From the NCBI RefSeq assembly GCF_900184815.1, contig NZ_FXXQ01000005.1, forward strand, positions 1-64,000: a DNA stretch of 64,000 bases, given 5' to 3'. The notes below the pieces were generated by a model. The model ran no database searches and had not been told where the DNA came from. It saw nothing but the letters and a program-made list of their open reading frames with translations. Source of the stretch: Boseongicola aestuarii (GTDB taxonomy: Bacteria > Pseudomonadota > Alphaproteobacteria > Rhodobacterales > Rhodobacteraceae). This document shows, piece by piece, positions 18,471-27,924 of the stretch (position 1 is the first letter of the stretch; every line of letters starts with the position of its first letter). A program made the translations under genes and the position numbers.

Positions 18471-19056
18471 AGTTCTAATATTTGCGGCCTCCCGGCAACC
18501 TTTTGTTTTTCTAAGGGGGCTACTTCATCGCTCTATCATAGCGGCTACCTACTTTGATATCAGGGCAACAATCGTAGGTCCGGGCATTAAGATTATGCCA
18601 GGAACGCGCATCTTTCATCGTGTCACAATCAAGGCATACAGCTACATCGGCTACGGATGCTTGGTCTCACCTGGCACAGTGGTTGGCCGCTATGCATCAG
18701 TTGGAAATAAGGTGATCTTGGGTGGAGGAGACCATGGAAAAGGGTCAACGGTACTGAGCTCGAAGCTTTCAGGCTCAAGATTCGAGAGGAGAAACGCAAA
18801 ACAAAGCACTATAATCGGAGAGGATTGTTGGCTTGGGAATGGCTGCATCGTTAGATCTGATGTTTCACTCGGCCGAGGTTCAATCATCGGCATGGGAGCT
18901 GTTGTGTTGTGTTCAACCGAGCCCTACTCGGTCTACGTCGGTGTGCCGGCCAAGAAGAAAGAGACCAGACTGACGCAAGAAGAAATCCAACAGGTTGAGA
19001 ACTCGAAATGGTGGGAATTAGCACCCGCCACTGCAACAAAAATGTTGAACAAATGA
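18460..19056 (+). CDS. Left-handed beta-helix acyltransferase (acetyltransferase)
   Basis: The 198-residue protein contains hexapeptide repeats (IGYGCLVSPGTVVGRYASVGN; IIGEDCWLGNGCIVRSDV; RGSIIGMGAVV) and the C-terminal signature VYVGVPAKKK typical of CysE/LacA/WbbJ-like O-acetyltransferases. It most likely acetylates a sugar of the repeat unit using acetyl-CoA. It overlaps the polymerase gene by 11 bases and its stop overlaps the next start (ATGA). The low-GC codon use matches its neighbours. Confidence 0.8.
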   Translation: MINKVLIFAASRQPFVFLRGLLHRSIIAATYFDIRATIVGPGIKIMPGTRIFHRVTIKAYSYIGYGCLVSPGTVVGRYASVGNKVILGGGDHGKGSTVLSSKLSGSRFERRNAKQSTIIGEDCWLGNGCIVRSDVSLGRGSIIGMGAVVLCSTEPYSVYVGVPAKKKETRLTQEEIQQVENSKWWELAPATATKMLNK

Positions 19057-19889
19057 TAGCCTCTGACATCGACGTTATTGTGGCGATTGGCCCAAATGAA
19101 AAAAAAGCGCATGTAGAACAGGCACTGATAAGCCTGGCACAAGATGGTTTTGAGGGCAAAATCAGAGTTTATTGCTGTGTTGACGGAAACGAAGACGGTG
19201 AAGTGCTTGCATACCTCAGATCTCTAGACAGTGAGACATTTCGCGTATTCGTGAACGAAAAGAACCAAGGACTCGCCCACAGCCTAAATCGCCTAATCGA
19301 TAGAATACTCGATGAGAGCTCTGCGGAGTTTGTAGCCCGCATGGACGCAGACGACATTTCGATGCCAGATAGGTTCAAGAAGCAGGTGTCGTACCTCCAA
19401 GAGAACCCGAGCATCAGTGTTTTGGGGAGCTGGCTGGTCGAATTCGATGAGCTGGAGGAAACAGAGTACCTAAAAAAGCTTGCTACAAATAGCAAGAATC
19501 TAGAGCAGTGGCTGTTCTGGCGATGCCCTTTAAATCACCCAACGGTAGTTTTTCGCAGGCATGTTTTTGAAAATGGCTACCGATATCGATCTGATCTGAA
19601 GATGTCACAGGACTACGAGCTGTGGATACGCCTAGTTCTTGACGGATACAAGATTGGCAATATTCCAGTCCCACTTCTTCGCTTCCGGCGCCAACAGAAC
19701 TTCCTCAATAAGCGTAGTTATCGCAAATCATGGTTGGAGTTTAAGTTCAAGATCAGATTCCTGCTTGAGCGGCGACAATACTACTTAACAGGCTACGCTT
19801 TGTCATTTGCACGTCTCTTGATTGGGACCCTTCCACACCCGGTCCTGAAAAGACTTTATCGCGTATCGCGTATCAGAATGGGGCACTGA
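19053..19889 (+). CDS. Family 2 glycosyltransferase
   Basis: The 278-residue protein starts at ATG 19053 within the preceding stop. It shows a GT-A fold: the nucleotide-binding start (DVIVAIGPNEKKAHVEQALISL), NQGLAHSLNRLID, the DXD-type ARMDADDIS metal site, and KMSQDYELWIRL with the ED-like acceptor motif. It should add a sugar to the lipid-linked repeat unit on the cytoplasmic face. Donor and acceptor cannot be read from sequence. Confidence 0.85.
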   Translation: MIASDIDVIVAIGPNEKKAHVEQALISLAQDGFEGKIRVYCCVDGNEDGEVLAYLRSLDSETFRVFVNEKNQGLAHSLNRLIDRILDESSAEFVARMDADDISMPDRFKKQVSYLQENPSISVLGSWLVEFDELEETEYLKKLATNSKNLEQWLFWRCPLNHPTVVFRRHVFENGYRYRSDLKMSQDYELWIRLVLDGYKIGNIPVPLLRFRRQQNFLNKRSYRKSWLEFKFKIRFLLERRQYYLTGYALSFARLLIGTLPHPVLKRLYRVSRIRMGH

Positions 19890-19890
19890 C

Positions 19891-20688
19891 TTGGTTTTTC
19901 TACTTGGTGGATTTGGCAATAATCTCTTTCAATTAGCATTATATTTTGAGCTACTTCACAGAGGGTCCAACAAAGTAAAGATCAATACGTTCTTTATTGA
20001 CGACAACCACCTCACCCGCTTGCTGGGATGGAGGCGGCACGACTATTCGATGACAAATAAACTTCTTTCAAACTTGAACCCCGATCATATTGAAAATCGG
20101 TTCTGTTGGCGGGCATTTTTTTCATTGTGCTTCTATCTATTGACATGGAAGGTCGCGCCTCAGTTCTTGCGAACTTGGAATAGTGGAGCTGAATGCTTAG
20201 CGTGCGGTTATCTTGGCTACTATCAGCAAGGACAGCATTTGAACGACAAGAACTTCGAGGAGCTCAAGTTGCTTGTTCGGAGAACATTTCCGGCGCGGAG
20301 CATGCCAGCCAGTACTGTGGTTATTCATGCTCGAAGGGGAGACTTTGCAAATTTGAGAAACGTATCGCTAGATCAGCAAATTAGGCTCATCGAAGAAGAA
20401 TGCTCTGAAGCGGAATCTGTGACAATTGTCTCGGATGACTCCCTAAGCGCCCAGAATGAGATTAGCGAGGTATTGGAGAATTCAAAGCTCAAATTTGAGT
20501 TCATTTCCGGTTCACCTGAATACGACTTTGCTACGTTGCTCTCCGCCAAGACAATCGTGTGTTCCCCGTCATCGTATTGCTACTGGGCTTCAGTATTGGG
20601 GGATTCGGAACGGATATTTGCACCTGCAGTCTTGTCGAATGGACAGCCCAATACTTGGCAGTATCCAAAGCGTGTGCAGCATTTTTAG
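19891..20688 (+). CDS. GT11-like alpha-1,2-fucosyltransferase
   Basis: The 265-residue protein (TTG start, one base after the previous stop) carries GGFGNNLFQLALYFEL at the N-terminus, matching the GGLGNQMFQ motif of family 11. It also has VIHARRGDFAN, the HxRRGD motif that binds GDP-fucose, and SPSSYCYWASVLG, matching the conserved SSFSWWAAYL motif. GDP-fucose genes gmd and fcl follow in the same locus, so transfer of fucose to the repeat unit is the coherent prediction. Confidence 0.82.
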   Translation: MVFLLGGFGNNLFQLALYFELLHRGSNKVKINTFFIDDNHLTRLLGWRRHDYSMTNKLLSNLNPDHIENRFCWRAFFSLCFYLLTWKVAPQFLRTWNSGAECLACGYLGYYQQGQHLNDKNFEELKLLVRRTFPARSMPASTVVIHARRGDFANLRNVSLDQQIRLIEEECSEAESVTIVSDDSLSAQNEISEVLENSKLKFEFISGSPEYDFATLLSAKTIVCSPSSYCYWASVLGDSERIFAPAVLSNGQPNTWQYPKRVQHF

Positions 20689-20854
20689 GAGCTCAATCAA
20701 TACCTCTATTCTGCATCGGATCCGACCGGCGGTATCTTACAAGTCCTGCCGAACAAATTTTAAAGTTTTTACATTCCGCCGACTTAGGCGCCAAGATGCT
20801 TCGGTGCTTGGGACGCCGCTACAATCCGACCAATCTACATCATTTGATCATGAA

Positions 20855-21022
20855 CATGCACGGTGGCGGCGGGTCCAGCTGTTCCCTCGGGGCATCATAC
20901 GCAAGAATTGGGAATACTACCACGCCCTGCGCCGCAACGGTGTAGGTGGGATCGGTGCCCTCGCCCTGAAGAATTTGAGCAAAATCGACCAATTCATACC
21001 AAGGAAGATACAAGAACAATGA
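20855..21022 (+). pseudogene. Possible C-terminal remnant of a glycosyltransferase
   Basis: One frame stays open up to 21022 and reads like protein: [20 protein letters not shown], followed by [18 protein letters not shown]. There is no start codon with a ribosome site, and the frame continues upstream only as an overlap of the GT11 gene. It may be the tail of a glycosyltransferase lost when the variable core was exchanged. Base composition rises toward the GC-rich gmd block here, so the junction of old and new DNA is probably nearby. Confidence 0.35.
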
Positions 21023-22143
21023 CTAAGACGGCATTGATTACAGGCATTACAGGCCAGGACGGCTCTTACCTGGCGGAGTTTCTGCTCAAGAAGGGATACG
21101 TCGTGCATGGCATCAAGCGCCGTGCGTCGTCGTTCAACACCCAGCGGATTGACCACATCTACCAGGACCCGCATGAGACCAATCCGCAGTTGCATCTCCA
21201 TTATGGCGACCTGACGGACACCTCCAACCTGACCCGCATCATTCAGGAGACGCAGCCGGACGAGGTCTATAACCTCGGTGCGCAGAGCCATGTCGCCGTC
21301 AGCTTTGAAAGCCCGGAATATACGGCCGATGTCGATGGCATGGGCACGCTGCGGCTGCTTGAGGCGATCCGCTTTCTGGGTCTAGAGAAGACGACCCGCT
21401 TCTATCAGGCCTCGACCTCGGAACTTTACGGACTGGTGCAGGAAACACCGCAGCGCGAGACGACGCCCTTCTATCCGCGCTCGCCTTACGCGGTCGCCAA
21501 GCTCTATTCCTATTGGATCACGGTGAACTACCGCGAGGCTTATGGGATGTATGCCTGCAACGGGATCCTCTTTAATCACGAAAGCCCGCGGCGCGGCGAG
21601 ACTTTCGTAACGCGCAAGATCACCCGTGGTCTGGCCAATATCGCGCAAGGGCTGGAACAGTGCCTTTACATGGGCAACATCGACGCGCTGCGCGACTGGG
21701 GGCATGCGAAGGACTATGTGCGCATGCAGTGGATGATGCTGCAGCAGGATCAGGCAGAGGATTTTGTGATTGCGACGGGTCAGCAACTTTCGGTGCGGCA
21801 GTTCATCGAATGGTCTGCGACCGAGCTAGGCATCACGCTGGAATTTTCAGGCAGCAGCGTGGACGAAGTCGCCACCGTCGCCGCGATCTCCGGCGACAAG
21901 GCCCCTGCCCTGAAGGTCGGCGACGTCATTGTCCGCATCGACCCGCGCTACTTCCGCCCTGCCGAGGTCGAGACCCTACTTGGCGATCCAACCAAGGCCA
22001 AAGAGCGCTTGGGGTGGGAACCGGAGATCACCGCACGCGAGATGTGCGCAGAGATGGTTGCAGAAGACCTGCGCGTCGCAGAGCGCCATGCGCTCCTTAA
22101 GGCGCATGGCCACAACGTGCCGTTCGCGGTCGAGAACGGTTAA
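21019..22143 (+). CDS. gmd: GDP-mannose 4,6-dehydratase
   Basis: The 374-residue short-chain dehydrogenase starts at ATG 21019. It has the NAD(P) site [16 protein letters not shown], the GDP-mannose-specific [19 protein letters not shown], the catalytic YAVAKLY (Tyr-X3-Lys), and [18 protein letters not shown]. It converts GDP-mannose to GDP-4-keto-6-deoxymannose. It is the first gene of the GC-rich gmd-fcl-manC-manB block that makes GDP-L-fucose for the GT11-like enzyme upstream. Confidence 0.95.
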   Translation: MTKTALITGITGQDGSYLAEFLLKKGYVVHGIKRRASSFNTQRIDHIYQDPHETNPQLHLHYGDLTDTSNLTRIIQETQPDEVYNLGAQSHVAVSFESPEYTADVDGMGTLRLLEAIRFLGLEKTTRFYQASTSELYGLVQETPQRETTPFYPRSPYAVAKLYSYWITVNYREAYGMYACNGILFNHESPRRGETFVTRKITRGLANIAQGLEQCLYMGNIDALRDWGHAKDYVRMQWMMLQQDQAEDFVIATGQQLSVRQFIEWSATELGITLEFSGSSVDEVATVAAISGDKAPALKVGDVIVRIDPRYFRPAEVETLLGDPTKAKERLGWEPEITAREMCAEMVAEDLRVAERHALLKAHGHNVPFAVENG

Positions 22144-22148
22144 GCGCG

Positions 22149-23105
22149 ATGAAGGTCTATATTGCAGGGCATCGGGGCATGGTCGGTGGGGCGATCCTGC
22201 GGCAGATGCAGGCGCGAGAGGGCGTGGACATCATCACCCGCACGCACGCCGACCTAGATCTGACCGACCAGGGCGCCGTGCGAGATGTCATGCAAGCCGA
22301 GCGTCCCGATGTGGTGATCCTTGCGGCGGCACGGGTAGGTGGCATTCTAGCCAACAACACCTTTCCGGCTGATTTCATCTACGACAACCTGATGATCGAG
22401 GCCAATGTCATCCATCAGGCCTTTGACGCCGGTGTGACACGCCTGTTGCAACTGGGCTCCTCCTGCATCTACCCGCGCGCGGTCCCACAGCCGATGCGCG
22501 AGGATGCTTTGCTGACGGGCGTGCTGGAACCGACCAACGAACCCTACGCCATCGCCAAGATTGCGGGCATCAAACTCTGCGAGAGTTACAACCGCCAGCA
22601 CGGCGTCGACTACCGTAGTGTGATGCCGACGAACCTCTATGGGCCTGGCGACAACTTCCATCCGCAGAACAGCCACGTCCTGCCCGCCCTGATCCGCCGC
22701 TTCCACGAGGCCACACAGGACGGTCTTGAGGAGGTCGTGATCTGGGGCACAGGCACGCCGCGGCGCGAGTTTCTGCACGTGGACGATATGGCTGCGGCCT
22801 CGCTCTTTGTGTTGGACTTGCACAAGGACGTCTATGACGCCAACACCGAACCGATGCTGAGCCACATCAACGTGGGCTCCGGCACGGATATCGCGATCCT
22901 TGAACTGGCCCAAAAGGTCGCCGCGATCACAGGGTTCACAGGCCGCATCACCACTGACCCCGACAAACCCGACGGGACACCGCGCAAACTCATGGATGTC
23001 TCGCGTCTCGCGGCGATGGGCTGGACCGCCCAGATCGATCTCGATGAAGGGCTACGCAGCACTTACGCATGGTTTCTGGACCACCAAGACGACCTGCGCG
23101 GCTAA
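22149..23105 (+). CDS. fcl: GDP-L-fucose synthase
   Basis: The 318-residue enzyme has the nucleotide-binding [21 protein letters not shown] and the active-site [32 protein letters not shown] is diagnostic of this family. It epimerises and reduces GDP-4-keto-6-deoxymannose to GDP-L-fucose with NADPH. It begins 5 bases after gmd stops, and manC follows 12 bases on. Confidence 0.95.
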   Translation: MKVYIAGHRGMVGGAILRQMQAREGVDIITRTHADLDLTDQGAVRDVMQAERPDVVILAAARVGGILANNTFPADFIYDNLMIEANVIHQAFDAGVTRLLQLGSSCIYPRAVPQPMREDALLTGVLEPTNEPYAIAKIAGIKLCESYNRQHGVDYRSVMPTNLYGPGDNFHPQNSHVLPALIRRFHEATQDGLEEVVIWGTGTPRREFLHVDDMAAASLFVLDLHKDVYDANTEPMLSHINVGSGTDIAILELAQKVAAITGFTGRITTDPDKPDGTPRKLMDVSRLAAMGWTAQIDLDEGLRSTYAWFLDHQDDLRG

Positions 23106-23117
23106 GGAGACACTGAC

Positions 23118-24563
23118 ATGACCCAAGACATTCATCCGGTCCTTCTCTGCGGCGGCTCTGGCACACGCCTCTGGCCGCTCTCGCGCAAGTCCTACCCCAA
23201 GCAGTTCGTCAACCTGATCGGTGACGAGAGCCTCTATCAGGCCTCTGCCCGCCGCCTTTCAGGGGCAGGTTTTGCCGCACCGATGATCGTCACGGCCTCG
23301 GATTTCCGCTTCATCGTGATCGAACAACTTGCGGCACTGGAGATGGCCCCCGCAGATATCCTGATCGAGCCTGCGGCCAAGAACACAGCCGCCGCGATCT
23401 GTGCAGCCGCCCTTGCGCTCGAAGCCCGTGCGCCGGGCGCGCTGATGTTGGTCGCCCCATCTGATCACGTGATCCCGAACGCCGCAGCATTCCGCGCCGC
23501 TGTGCAGGCGGCAACCCCTGCCGCCCTTGATGGCCAGCTGGTCACCTTTGGTATTCGCCCCGACCGTGCCGAGACAGGATATGGCTGGCTGGAGCTGTCT
23601 GAAGCGACAGAGGATTTCGCGCCTGTGGCACAGCCGCTCAAGAGCTTTGTCGAGAAGCCGGATGCGGCCAAGGCCGAAGCCCTTTTGTCTGACGGGGTGC
23701 ACCTCTGGAATGCCGGTATCTTCCTCTTCACGACGACGACGATCCTTGACGCCTTTGCCAAACACGCGCCCGAGGTGCTCGAGGCTACGCAAACCGCTTT
23801 TGCCGCCTCTGAGCGCGACCTTGCTTTCACGCGGCTGGGACCAGAGGCTTGGGACACACTGCCGGATATTTCCATCGACTACGCCGTCATGGAACACGCC
23901 GATAACCTGAGCGTCGTGCCCTATGCCGGTGCTTGGTCTGACCTTGGCGACTGGCAGGCCGTCTGGCGTGAGGCGGACGCTGACGCGACCGGTACAGTCA
24001 CGGCGGGCCCTACCACCGCACTCGATTGTGAGGGGACACTGCTACAAGCGACGAATGACGCACAGGAGCTTGTCGGGATCGGGCTCAAAGACATCATCGC
24101 CGTGGCCATGCCCGACGCCGTGCTCGTGGCCCACAAGGACCGCGCGCAGGAGGTCAAAGAGGCCGTCGCCACTCTCAAACGCAAATCCGTCCCGCAGGCC
24201 GAGACCCTGCCCCGCGACTATCGCCCTTGGGGCTGGTTCGAAAGCCTCGTCATCGGGCCGCGGTTTCAGGTGAAGCGCATTACCGTGCATCCCGGCGCGG
24301 CCCTGTCGCTGCAAAGCCACCATCACCGCTCCGAGCACTGGATCGTCGTCGAAGGAACCGCCAAAGTCACCATCGACGATACGGTCCAACTGGTTGGCGA
24401 GAATGCCTCTGTCTACATCCCCCTCGGTGCTGTCCACCGCATGGAAAACCCCGGCAAGGTGCCGCTGACCCTGATCGAGGTGCAGACCGGCAGCTACCTC
24501 GACGAGGACGACATCATCCGCTACGAGGACATCTATGCGCGCGGACAAGGGGCCAAGGGATGA
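23118..24563 (+). CDS. manC: Mannose-1-phosphate guanylyltransferase / mannose-6-phosphate isomerase
   Basis: The 481-residue bifunctional protein has the pyrophosphorylase signature GGSGTRLWPLSRKSYPKQF at the N-terminus, SDHVIPN and FVEKPD. A C-terminal cupin (PWGWFESL, SLQSHHHRSEHWIVVEGTA) is the type II phosphomannose isomerase domain with metal-binding histidines. It makes GDP-mannose from fructose-6-phosphate-derived mannose phosphates. A ribosome site AAGGAGA precedes the ATG, and the stop overlaps the manB start. Confidence 0.95.
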   Translation: MTQDIHPVLLCGGSGTRLWPLSRKSYPKQFVNLIGDESLYQASARRLSGAGFAAPMIVTASDFRFIVIEQLAALEMAPADILIEPAAKNTAAAICAAALALEARAPGALMLVAPSDHVIPNAAAFRAAVQAATPAALDGQLVTFGIRPDRAETGYGWLELSEATEDFAPVAQPLKSFVEKPDAAKAEALLSDGVHLWNAGIFLFTTTTILDAFAKHAPEVLEATQTAFAASERDLAFTRLGPEAWDTLPDISIDYAVMEHADNLSVVPYAGAWSDLGDWQAVWREADADATGTVTAGPTTALDCEGTLLQATNDAQELVGIGLKDIIAVAMPDAVLVAHKDRAQEVKEAVATLKRKSVPQAETLPRDYRPWGWFESLVIGPRFQVKRITVHPGAALSLQSHHHRSEHWIVVEGTAKVTIDDTVQLVGENASVYIPLGAVHRMENPGKVPLTLIEVQTGSYLDEDDIIRYEDIYARGQGAKG

Positions 24564-25930
24564 CCCCCCTCACCTGTTTCAAGGCCTATGACATCCGCGG
24601 ACGTCTTGGGCTCGATCTGGACGAGGACATCACCTACCGGATCGGAAGGGCCTTTGCCGTGGCGCTGGATGCCAAGACCGTGGTGCTGGGGCGCGATGTG
24701 CGGGCCTCATCCGAGAGCCTCGCCGCCAGCGTCGCACGCGGGCTGATGGATGCAGGCTGCGCCGTGCTCGACCTCGGGCTGTCGGGAACTGAGGAGATGT
24801 ATTTTGCCACCACCCATTTCGGCGCGGATGGCGGCATCTGTGTAACCGCCTCGCACAACCCGATGGACTACAACGGGATGAAGATGGTGCGGGCGGGCTC
24901 TGCGCCGCTGGATGCGGCCAGCGGGCTTGCCCGCATCAAGGCGCTGGCCGAAGAGTACGTATTTCCGGCAGCAAGGAACCAAGGCGCGCTCAAAGATATT
25001 TCGGACGAGGCCCGCGCTGCCTATGTCACCTGCATCTGTGATTTCGTCGATGTCACAGCCCTCAAACCCCTCAAGATCCTCGTCAACGCAGGCCACGGTG
25101 CCGCAGGCCCCACTTTTGACGCCATTGCCGCAGAACTGGCCAGACGCGGCTCGCCGCTCACCTTCGAGAGGATCTATCACAGCCCCGATGGCACTTTCCC
25201 GCAAGGCATCCCCAATCCCCTCCTGCCCGAGAACCGCCCCGCCACGGCAGAGGCCGTCCGTGCGGCCGGCGCAGATTTCGGCGTGGCATGGGACGGGGAC
25301 TTTGACCGCTGCTTCTTCTTTGACCACGAAGGGAACTTCATCGACGGAGAATATGTCGTGGGACTACTGGCCGAGGCGTTTCTGTCCAAGGAACCCGGTG
25401 CGACCATCATCCACGACCCGCGCATCATCTGGAACACCCAAGACATCGTGGCCCGCGCCGGCGGCCGCGCCGTGCAAAGCCGCACGGGCCATGCGTTTAT
25501 CAAGCAGGCCATGCGCGACGAGAACGCCGTCTACGGCGGCGAGATGTCAGCGCATCACTATTTCCGCGATTTCGTCTTCTGCGACAGCGGCATGATCCCC
25601 TGGCTTCTCGTGGCCGAACTGGTCAGCCGACACGGCAAGCTTGCCGATCTGGTCGCCGACCGGATCGCAGCCTTCCCATCCTCCGGCGAGATCAACTTCA
25701 CGCTCGAAGATCAGAAAGCAGCGATTGCACGAGTCGAGGCGGCATTTGAGGACAGCGCAAAAACCATCGACCGCACGGATGGCGTAAGTTTTGATATGGG
25801 AGACTGGCGGTTCAACCTGCGCAGCTCGAATACAGAGCCCGTGGTCCGGTTGAATTTGGAAGCGAGGGGGGATGCGGAGATGGTCACGGCGGGAGTCGAG
25901 CGGGTGAGGGAGCTCTTGAGCAGCTCATAG
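24560..25930 (+). CDS. manB: Phosphomannomutase
   Basis: The 456-residue enzyme starts at ATG 24560, overlapping manC by four bases. The catalytic phosphoserine loop TASHNPMDYNGMK, the metal-binding DGDFDRCFFFD and the phosphate-binding RSSNTEPVVRLN are all present. It interconverts mannose-6-phosphate and mannose-1-phosphate, supplying ManC. It closes the polysaccharide locus; the next gene is an integrase on the other strand. Confidence 0.95.
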   Translation: MTPLTCFKAYDIRGRLGLDLDEDITYRIGRAFAVALDAKTVVLGRDVRASSESLAASVARGLMDAGCAVLDLGLSGTEEMYFATTHFGADGGICVTASHNPMDYNGMKMVRAGSAPLDAASGLARIKALAEEYVFPAARNQGALKDISDEARAAYVTCICDFVDVTALKPLKILVNAGHGAAGPTFDAIAAELARRGSPLTFERIYHSPDGTFPQGIPNPLLPENRPATAEAVRAAGADFGVAWDGDFDRCFFFDHEGNFIDGEYVVGLLAEAFLSKEPGATIIHDPRIIWNTQDIVARAGGRAVQSRTGHAFIKQAMRDENAVYGGEMSAHHYFRDFVFCDSGMIPWLLVAELVSRHGKLADLVADRIAAFPSSGEINFTLEDQKAAIARVEAAFEDSAKTIDRTDGVSFDMGDWRFNLRSSNTEPVVRLNLEARGDAEMVTAGVERVRELLSSS

Positions 25931-26048
25931 GGGGCCACATCCCTTCACCGATTGCGCCGCAATCACCCCCTAGATCTCGAAGATGGATCGGTCGTCTTCC
26001 CTTTGAGAAGACAGGGCCGATCTGCACATGCATCCTCAGCCAACACCT

Positions 26049-26960
26049 TCAAGCCCAGACATTGTGCTCCGCCTTTTCCAGGTAGCGCGCGAGCACATTG
26101 ACCGACTTCCACCCCCCTGCTCTCATGATCGCCGCAGTATCAAAGCCACGCGTCAGTAAGTCCTGGGCAGCCCCCACCCGCATCGAATGACCACTGAAGG
26201 CATCGATGTCGTCGGGATCGAGGTCGAGACGTTTAGCGGCGTTCTTCACGACCCTCTTCACTGCCGTCGTTTCGAGAGAGCGGTCGATTGGCTTGCTCTG
26301 ATAGATTGGGCAGAAGAGCCAATCGATTTGCGCACCTCGCCATTTGATCCACTCTCGCACACGGTCTGCAGTCTCTCGTGAAGTAAAGGCAATGCGCCCC
26401 TCACCGAAGGGGTCGGCCTTGCTGCGGCGAATGAGGACGCGGAGAGTGCCGTCGTCCCGCTCCTCCAAATCAGCATCGGTCAGTGCAACGAGTTCCGATC
26501 TGCGCGTGAGCAACTCATAGCCGAGGGATAGCATCGCGCAATTGCGCAAGCCCCAAGGCGTGTCAGGTTCGCTCGCCAGAAAGCGATCTAGGTAGTCTCG
26601 CGTCAGGCCCTTCGCCTGCTTTGGCCTCACCGGCTTGCTCAGCCGGACACGCCGAAAAGTAAGATTGATCTCCTCGTCATAGGTCGGATCAGGAAGCCGC
26701 AGAAGCCGATGCGCCTTGCGGATCGCATAGAGCCGGCGCCTGACTGTCGAAGGTGCCCTGATCCTTCCCTGTTCTTCAAGAAAGGCGCAGACAGTCGCGA
26801 CTTCCGAGGGAAAGGGTTCCCGAATTCTGTTTTCAACACACCAATTCTCGAAGGCCTCGACATCGGCGTAGTAACTGCGCATGGTTGCAGGCGAATATGC
26901 GCCTTCGAGGCGCTGGAATGCGGAGCGCCAGTCAAAGACTAATGTTACTTTTGGTGCCAT
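26049..26960 (-). CDS. Tyrosine recombinase/integrase
   Basis: The 303-residue protein has an N-terminal SAM-like core-binding domain (YSPATMRSYYADVEAFENWC) and a catalytic domain. TRRSELVAL carries the first Arg, RRSKADPFGEGRI the Lys, HSMRVGAAQDLL gives H258 and R261, GGWKS holds W284, and ARYLE the nucleophile Y293. All catalytic residues are present, so it should be active. It lies at the left border of the accessory region, right after manB. Repeats overlap its start codon. Confidence 0.88.
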   Translation of the reverse strand: MAPKVTLVFDWRSAFQRLEGAYSPATMRSYYADVEAFENWCVENRIREPFPSEVATVCAFLEEQGRIRAPSTVRRRLYAIRKAHRLLRLPDPTYDEEINLTFRRVRLSKPVRPKQAKGLTRDYLDRFLASEPDTPWGLRNCAMLSLGYELLTRRSELVALTDADLEERDDGTLRVLIRRSKADPFGEGRIAFTSRETADRVREWIKWRGAQIDWLFCPIYQSKPIDRSLETTAVKRVVKNAAKRLDLDPDDIDAFSGHSMRVGAAQDLLTRGFDTAAIMRAGGWKSVNVLARYLEKAEHNVWA

Positions 26961-26977
26961 ATGTCACTTTTAGTGCC
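26944..26977. promoter_or_regulatory. Paired direct repeats over the integrase start, likely operator
   Basis: GTTACTTTTGGTGCC (26944-26958) and GTCACTTTTAGTGCC (26963-26977) match at 13 of 15 bases with a 19-base period. The second contains the palindrome CACT-TTT-AGTG. They sit between the divergent integrase and XRE genes, and the first covers the integrase ATG, so binding would repress the integrase. Confidence 0.5.
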
Positions 26978-26994
26978 GATATAGACCTGAGTCA

Positions 26995-27243
26995 ATGATT
27001 ACCGGCCTTCAAATTCGGTGCGCCCGGGCGGCTATAAAGCTCAGCATTGAAAGCCTTGCTGAAATGTCAGGCGTAAGTTCGCGGACAATCAAGAGAATGG
27101 AAGCCTATGATGGCCAACCATCAAGCACACGCGCAAACATTTCAGCTGTTAAGACCTGTCTCGAATCTGCAGGCATCGAGTTCATCGGCACCCCGGATGA
27201 CGGCCCTGGCGTCCGCATCTACACCGCGTCGCCAAAGCCCTGA
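26995..27243 (+). CDS. Small XRE-like DNA-binding regulator
   Basis: The 82-residue protein contains a helix-turn-helix (SIESLAEMSGVSSRTIKRME) followed by the tail CLESAGIEFIGTPDDGPGVRIY. This is the layout of short alphaproteobacterial Cro/CI-type regulators that often end in GGGxGVRLR. It is divergent from the integrase and probably binds the repeats between them. It has the same family layout as the gene at 29580 and the remnant at 8064. No strong ribosome site is visible. Confidence 0.75.
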   Translation: MITGLQIRCARAAIKLSIESLAEMSGVSSRTIKRMEAYDGQPSSTRANISAVKTCLESAGIEFIGTPDDGPGVRIYTASPKP

Positions 27244-27274
27244 TCCGCACAGCAAGCACGAGCACAATCAAAAC

Positions 27275-27673
27275 ATGACCGCATCCAAGCGACACGCTCT
27301 GGCACTCCTTTCCACGATAATCCTGGCCTCGGTGATTGCCTATCTGACCCTCACGCCTCCACGTCTTGAGGCGTCTTATGATCTGCTGTCTGACAAGGCC
27401 TACCATGTTATTGCATTTGCCGCCCTGATCTTTCCGGGCGCCCTCCTCTACCTCAGAAGTCTTATCTGGTTGATCCCAGCAGCACTGGTATTCGGCGCAG
27501 CGATTGAGCTCGTTCAACCTCTCGTGGGGCGCTCCGCCGAAATGGCAGACTTCGCAGCGGATATTATCGGTGTAGCCTGCGGGCTGATACTCGGACTGAC
27601 GATGCGCAGATGGTGGTTTCAGCCCCGCCGCGGCCACAAACCACGCGCCGCCCCTGTCAAAGCTTCTCGATAG
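27275..27673 (+). CDS. VanZ-like membrane protein
   Basis: The 132-residue protein has a hydrophobic N-terminal helix followed by LTPP, DKAYHVIAFAALIFPG, a hydrophobic helix, and AIELVQPLVGRSAEMADFAADIIGVACG. The H/F and E..Q...R....D...N-like pattern is that of VanZ-like proteins. It has four predicted helices and a basic tail. Function in bacteria is not settled. The last 17 bases overlap the restored end of the convergent pseudogene. Confidence 0.75.
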   Translation: MTASKRHALALLSTIILASVIAYLTLTPPRLEASYDLLSDKAYHVIAFAALIFPGALLYLRSLIWLIPAALVFGAAIELVQPLVGRSAEMADFAADIIGVACGLILGLTMRRWWFQPRRGHKPRAAPVKASR

Positions 27674-27889
27674 CCTCTCCCCCTCGCGCAGCAGCTTGCG
27701 CATGTGCTTTTGGAACGTCAGCGTATCGCGACTATACATCCCGTGCTTCAAGGCATTCTGGTTGCCCTTCGGCGCACCAGACCCCTTTGCGCCGCCATGC
27801 ATCCGGCAGCGTTCCTTTCCCGATACCGCAGGGGCCTGACAGGGCGTTCCCTGACGGGTTTTCGCCCCACAGCGGGCCGATTGGCGCAT
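27657..27889 (-). pseudogene. Phage-associated 'HGGA' protein gene, frameshifted near its end
   Basis: From ATG 27889 the frame encodes MRQSARCGAKTRQGTPC, then CRMHGGAKGSGAPKGNQNAL and KHGMYSRDTLTFQKHMRKLL. This is a small Cys/His-containing family often found next to phage-type genes. In the given sequence it runs on for 168 more codons across the VanZ gene, which is not credible. Adding one base to the five-base C run at 27679-27683 (a G run on the coding strand) restores an ending EAIEKL and a stop at 27657. I therefore read it as a one-base loss: real decay or a homopolymer sequencing error. Confidence 0.6.
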
Positions 27890-27924
27890 GGCGGTGGTAT
27901 TGCGCTGGTGTGAATAGACCATCG

